Assembly: GCA_015485375.1 (NCBI GenBank)
Contig: WFTU01000304.1
Span: 1-7,304 of the forward strand
Direction: 5' to 3'
DNA: 7,304 nucleotides
Origin: Paracoccaceae bacterium
GTDB lineage: Bacteria > Pseudomonadota > Alphaproteobacteria > Rhodobacterales > Rhodobacteraceae
Shown here: one piece after another, positions 5,256 through 7,304 of the stretch
How the letters are laid out: each line of letters begins with the position of its first letter
Numbering within the stretch: the stretch's first letter is position 1
Translations under genes and position numbers: made by a program
Notes under the pieces: generated by a model
What the model saw: only the letters and a program-made list of their open reading frames with translations
What the model was told of the DNA's origin: nothing
Databases searched by the model: none

Positions 5256-6253
5256 GGGTCGGGCCGCGCAACCTGATTACCGATGTGGCGGGGCTGTATG
5301 TCGGCAACGCCAGCATTGATTCCCTGAAATCCGGCGCGACAGTTCTGGTCGGGGACGCGCCGTTTACGGCGGCCGTGCATGTGATGGGCGGCGCGCCCGG
5401 AACGCGGGAAACCGATGCGCTGGCACCGGACAAGCTGGTGGAGGCGGTGGATGCGCTGGTGCTGTCGGGCGGCTCGGCCTTCGGGCTGGATGCGGCCTCG
5501 GGGGTGACGGATGCGCTGCTGAAACAGGGGCGCGGGTTCCGGATCGGGCCGGCGACGGTGCCGATCGTGCCGGCGGCGATTATTTTTGACCTTCTGAACG
5601 GGGGCGACAAGGATTGGGACGAGAACCCCTATCGCGCGCTCGGCGCGGCGGCGCTGGAGGATACCTCGGAGGATTTTATCCTCGGGACGATTGGCGCGGG
5701 AGTCGGGGCGACGACGGCGAACCTGAAAGGCGGGCTCGGGTCTGCCTCGGTGGTGCTGGATAGCGGGCATACGGTCGGGGCGCTGGTGGTGGTGAACCCC
5801 TTCGGCGCGGCGGTGGTGCCGGAAAGCGGGCATTTCTGGGCCGCGCCTTTCGAGGTGGACGGGGAATTCGGCGGGCGTGGTGTGGCGCAGACATATGATC
5901 CGCTGGCCAATCCGACGACCGAGAAGCTGGATGCTTTCAACGCCAAGTCCAATACGACGATCGCGATCGTGGCAACCGATGCCGTTCTGACCAAGGCACA
6001 GGCCATGCGCATGGCGGTGGCGGCGCATGACGGCATGGCGCGGGCGCTGGTGCCCTCGCATACACCTTTCGACGGGGATCTGGTGTTCGCGGCGGCAACG
6101 GGAGCGAAGCCGCTGGGCGATCCGGCGTTTGACCCCCTGATGCTGGGCAACGCGGCGGCACTGTGTCTGGCGCGGGCGATTGCGCGCGGAGTCCATGCGG
6201 CGACCCCTGCCGAGGGGGATATTCTGCCGACGTGGGGCGAAAAGTTCGGCTAG
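5252..6253 (+). CDS. P1-family peptidase/amidohydrolase (DmpA/NylC-like, self-processing)
   Basis: A 333-residue protein of the P1 (S58/DmpA) family, which includes D-stereospecific aminopeptidase DmpA, beta-peptidyl aminopeptidases and the nylon oligomer hydrolase NylC. These precursors cut themselves to expose an N-terminal nucleophile. Here the cut is expected at N234|T235 in KSNTTIAIVATDA. D274 and D276 in FDGDLVFA lie 39 and 41 residues after the nucleophile, the same offsets as NylC Thr267 to Asp306/Asp308. K159 (NLKGGLGSAS) and N182 (VVNPFGAAVVP) fit the other NylC active-site residues. GGSAFGLDAASGV (73-85) is the other hallmark. There is no signal peptide, so it should be cytoplasmic. 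The ATG at 5252 overlaps the SDR stop. The likely role is cleavage of an amide or N-terminal aminoacyl bond in a small substrate, possibly the product or precursor of the SDR reaction. Confidence 0.92.
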   Translation: MRVGPRNLITDVAGLYVGNASIDSLKSGATVLVGDAPFTAAVHVMGGAPGTRETDALAPDKLVEAVDALVLSGGSAFGLDAASGVTDALLKQGRGFRIGPATVPIVPAAIIFDLLNGGDKDWDENPYRALGAAALEDTSEDFILGTIGAGVGATTANLKGGLGSASVVLDSGHTVGALVVVNPFGAAVVPESGHFWAAPFEVDGEFGGRGVAQTYDPLANPTTEKLDAFNAKSNTTIAIVATDAVLTKAQAMRMAVAAHDGMARALVPSHTPFDGDLVFAAATGAKPLGDPAFDPLMLGNAAALCLARAIARGVHAATPAEGDILPTWGEKFG

Positions 6254-6903
6254 TCGGTCGCCGTCAGCCACCCCTGCATCTGCTCCATCGCCTCGCCCAC
6301 CGCCCTGATCGAGGCGGCGACCCCTTCGGGACGGGTGAAACCGTGGTCGGCGCCCTCGATAATGCTCAGGGTGGCGTTTTCCATGCCCCGCAGACGGTCC
6401 ATCATTTCCGGCGTGCAGGCGGGGTCGCGGGTGCCGATCAGGCAGAAGGACGGGTATTGGCTGGCCGCGATCCGCGCCGGCAGGCCGGTGCCGACTAGGC
6501 TGGGGGTCAGCCATGCCAGGCGGGTGTTTTCCGGTGCCGCGTCGGGCAGGCCCCAGCCCATCGAGATGGAGCCGAGGGATTTGCCGACAACGGTCAGGCG
6601 GGCGTAAGGGCCGAATTGCAGGGCGGCGTCCAGCGCGATGCGGCCGTCCTCCTTTATCCAGGCCAGCCGCTCGTCCTGCGGGGCGATCCGGAACTTCGGC
6701 TTGCGGTTGTAGGCGAAATCGAGGGCCAGCACATCGGCCTCCCGCTCCGCCATCAGCATGTGGCTGTAGGACAGGAGCGGCATGTCGGTGGAATAATTCA
6801 ACCCCGGCAACAGCACCGCCAGTTCGCGCCCGCCACGACGGGTGAGACGCGCGGTGAAGGGGCTGCCGTTGTAGCCGGTGAATTTAAGAAATTCCTGCTT
6901 CAT
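6250..6903 (-). CDS. Small alpha/beta hydrolase (dienelactone hydrolase/esterase-like)
   Basis: A 217-residue cytoplasmic alpha/beta-hydrolase. The nucleophile elbow is G107-K-S109-L-G111, with the acid at D160 (IGTRDPACTP) and the catalytic histidine at H187 (EGADHGFTRPEG). AVLLPGLNYSTDMPLL (29-44) gives the oxyanion-hole region and LALDFAYN (59-66) follows the third core strand. The short length means little or no cap domain. Substrate unknown; esterase or thioesterase activity is plausible. The only upstream ATG fitting the fold is at 6903, without a clear Shine-Dalgarno sequence. It starts 23 bases after the PhoB stop on the same strand and may be cotranscribed with it. Its TAG stop interlocks with the convergent peptidase stop in CTAG (6250-6253), leaving no room for a terminator. 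Confidence 0.87.
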   Translation of the reverse strand: MKQEFLKFTGYNGSPFTARLTRRGGRELAVLLPGLNYSTDMPLLSYSHMLMAEREADVLALDFAYNRKPKFRIAPQDERLAWIKEDGRIALDAALQFGPYARLTVVGKSLGSISMGWGLPDAAPENTRLAWLTPSLVGTGLPARIAASQYPSFCLIGTRDPACTPEMMDRLRGMENATLSIIEGADHGFTRPEGVAASIRAVGEAMEQMQGWLTATD

Positions 6904-6926
6904 GGCGCCAGTATAGCGCCGCTGCC

Positions 6927-7304
6927 CTACCCCGTATAGGTTTCGTCAAAGGCATATCCGGCGGAGCGCACGGTGCGGATCGGATCGGCCTCGCCCTTGC
7001 GTTTGAGGGCCTTGCGCAGGCGGCCGATATGGACATCGACGGTGCGGGCCTCGACATAGATATCCTGCCCCCAGACACGATCCAGAAGCTGTTCGCGGCT
7101 ATAGACACGCCCCGGACGCTGGATCAGCACGTCAAGCAGGCGGAACTCGGTCGGGCCGAGCCTGATGTCGCGGTCGCCGCGGCGCACGCGCATGGTGGTG
7201 CGGTCCAGTGTGATATTGCCGTGGCTGGCGGTATCTCCGGCAATGGCGGGGTTGGAGCGGCGCAGCACGGCGCGGATGCGGGCAACCAGTTCGCTCATGG
7301 AGAA
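6927..7304 (-). CDS. phoB: Phosphate regulon response regulator PhoB, C-terminal part (5' end beyond window)
   Basis: 125 residues, continuing past the right edge. The frame begins with F-S-M-S-E-L-V-A-R-I-R-A-V-L-R-R, the end of an OmpR/PhoB-type receiver domain, so the in-frame ATG at 7298 is internal, not the start. After a short linker comes a winged-helix DNA-binding domain: LGPTEFRLLDVLIQRPGRV, YSREQLLDRVWG, YVEARTVDVHIGRLRKAL (recognition helix) and IRTVRSAGYAF (wing). This agrees closely with E. coli PhoB (GPTEF, VYSREQLL, RTVDVHI-RLRKAL), so the phoB call is stronger than for a generic OmpR-family regulator. PhoB, phosphorylated by PhoR under phosphate limitation, binds Pho boxes. 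No Pho box was identified in this window. Confidence 0.87.
   Translation of the reverse strand, partial: FSMSELVARIRAVLRRSNPAIAGDTASHGNITLDRTTMRVRRGDRDIRLGPTEFRLLDVLIQRPGRVYSREQLLDRVWGQDIYVEARTVDVHIGRLRKALKRKGEADPIRTVRSAGYAFDETYTG

Noticed and set aside
4853..6514. 553-residue minus-strand frame opposite the SDR and peptidase genes
   Set aside because: Arg/His/Pro-rich translation without motifs, spanning two well-supported plus-strand enzymes; a typical high-GC antisense shadow.
1..7304. CRISPR array, insertion sequence, riboswitch or defence system
   Set aside because: No regularly spaced repeats, terminal inverted repeats, transposase or nuclease motifs, or recognisable riboswitch structure were found on either strand by eye.

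Overview
The window looks like ordinary chromosome from a GC-rich alphaproteobacterium, most likely in or near the Rhodobacterales. This rests on the high GC third-position codon use, the gene families (an alphaproteobacterial-type MetG tail, GFA protein, isopenicillin-N-synthase-like oxygenase, P1-family peptidase, PhoB) and tight ATGA stop/start overlaps. The lineage is an inference from sequence style, not a database match.

Layout: positions 3-209 hold the 3' end of methionyl-tRNA synthetase (metG). It is followed closely by a 2-oxoglutarate/Fe(II) oxygenase (213-1217) and, with a 4-base overlap, a zinc-binding GFA-family protein (1214-1582), so these three probably form one plus-strand operon. 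A tRNA-Leu(UAA) gene (1629-1715) follows, with a good sigma70-type promoter (1591-1618) just upstream. Next comes a polytopic membrane protein of the GT87/DUF2029 mannosyltransferase type (1792-2877), which is visibly less GC-rich than its neighbours. A strong hairpin (2951-2978) separates it from a convergent gene.

The most unusual part is 2988-4476. A minus-strand gene encodes a secreted protein with an extremely methionine-rich, glycine-rich, cysteine-free N-terminal half and a conserved-looking C-terminal domain ending in a histidine cluster. It diverges from a short Crp/Fnr-type regulator. The intergenic gap holds a perfect CATGAT-N4-ATCATG palindrome whose TGAT-N4-ATCA core matches FNR-type operators, plus further CATG-centred dyads. 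The simplest reading is a locally regulated periplasmic metal (copper?) handling protein with its own autoregulated switch. The metal is inference.

Downstream of the regulator, on the same strand, lie an SDR-family NAD-dependent oxidoreductase (4515-5255) and a P1-family (DmpA/NylC-like) self-processing N-terminal nucleophile hydrolase (5252-6253), coupled through an ATGA overlap. Two minus-strand genes close the window: an alpha/beta hydrolase (6250-6903), whose stop codon interlocks with the peptidase stop in a shared CTAG, and the DNA-binding half of the phosphate response regulator PhoB (6927-7304, running off the right edge). No mobile element, CRISPR array or rRNA is visible, and no gene-free stretch exceeds 300 bases.
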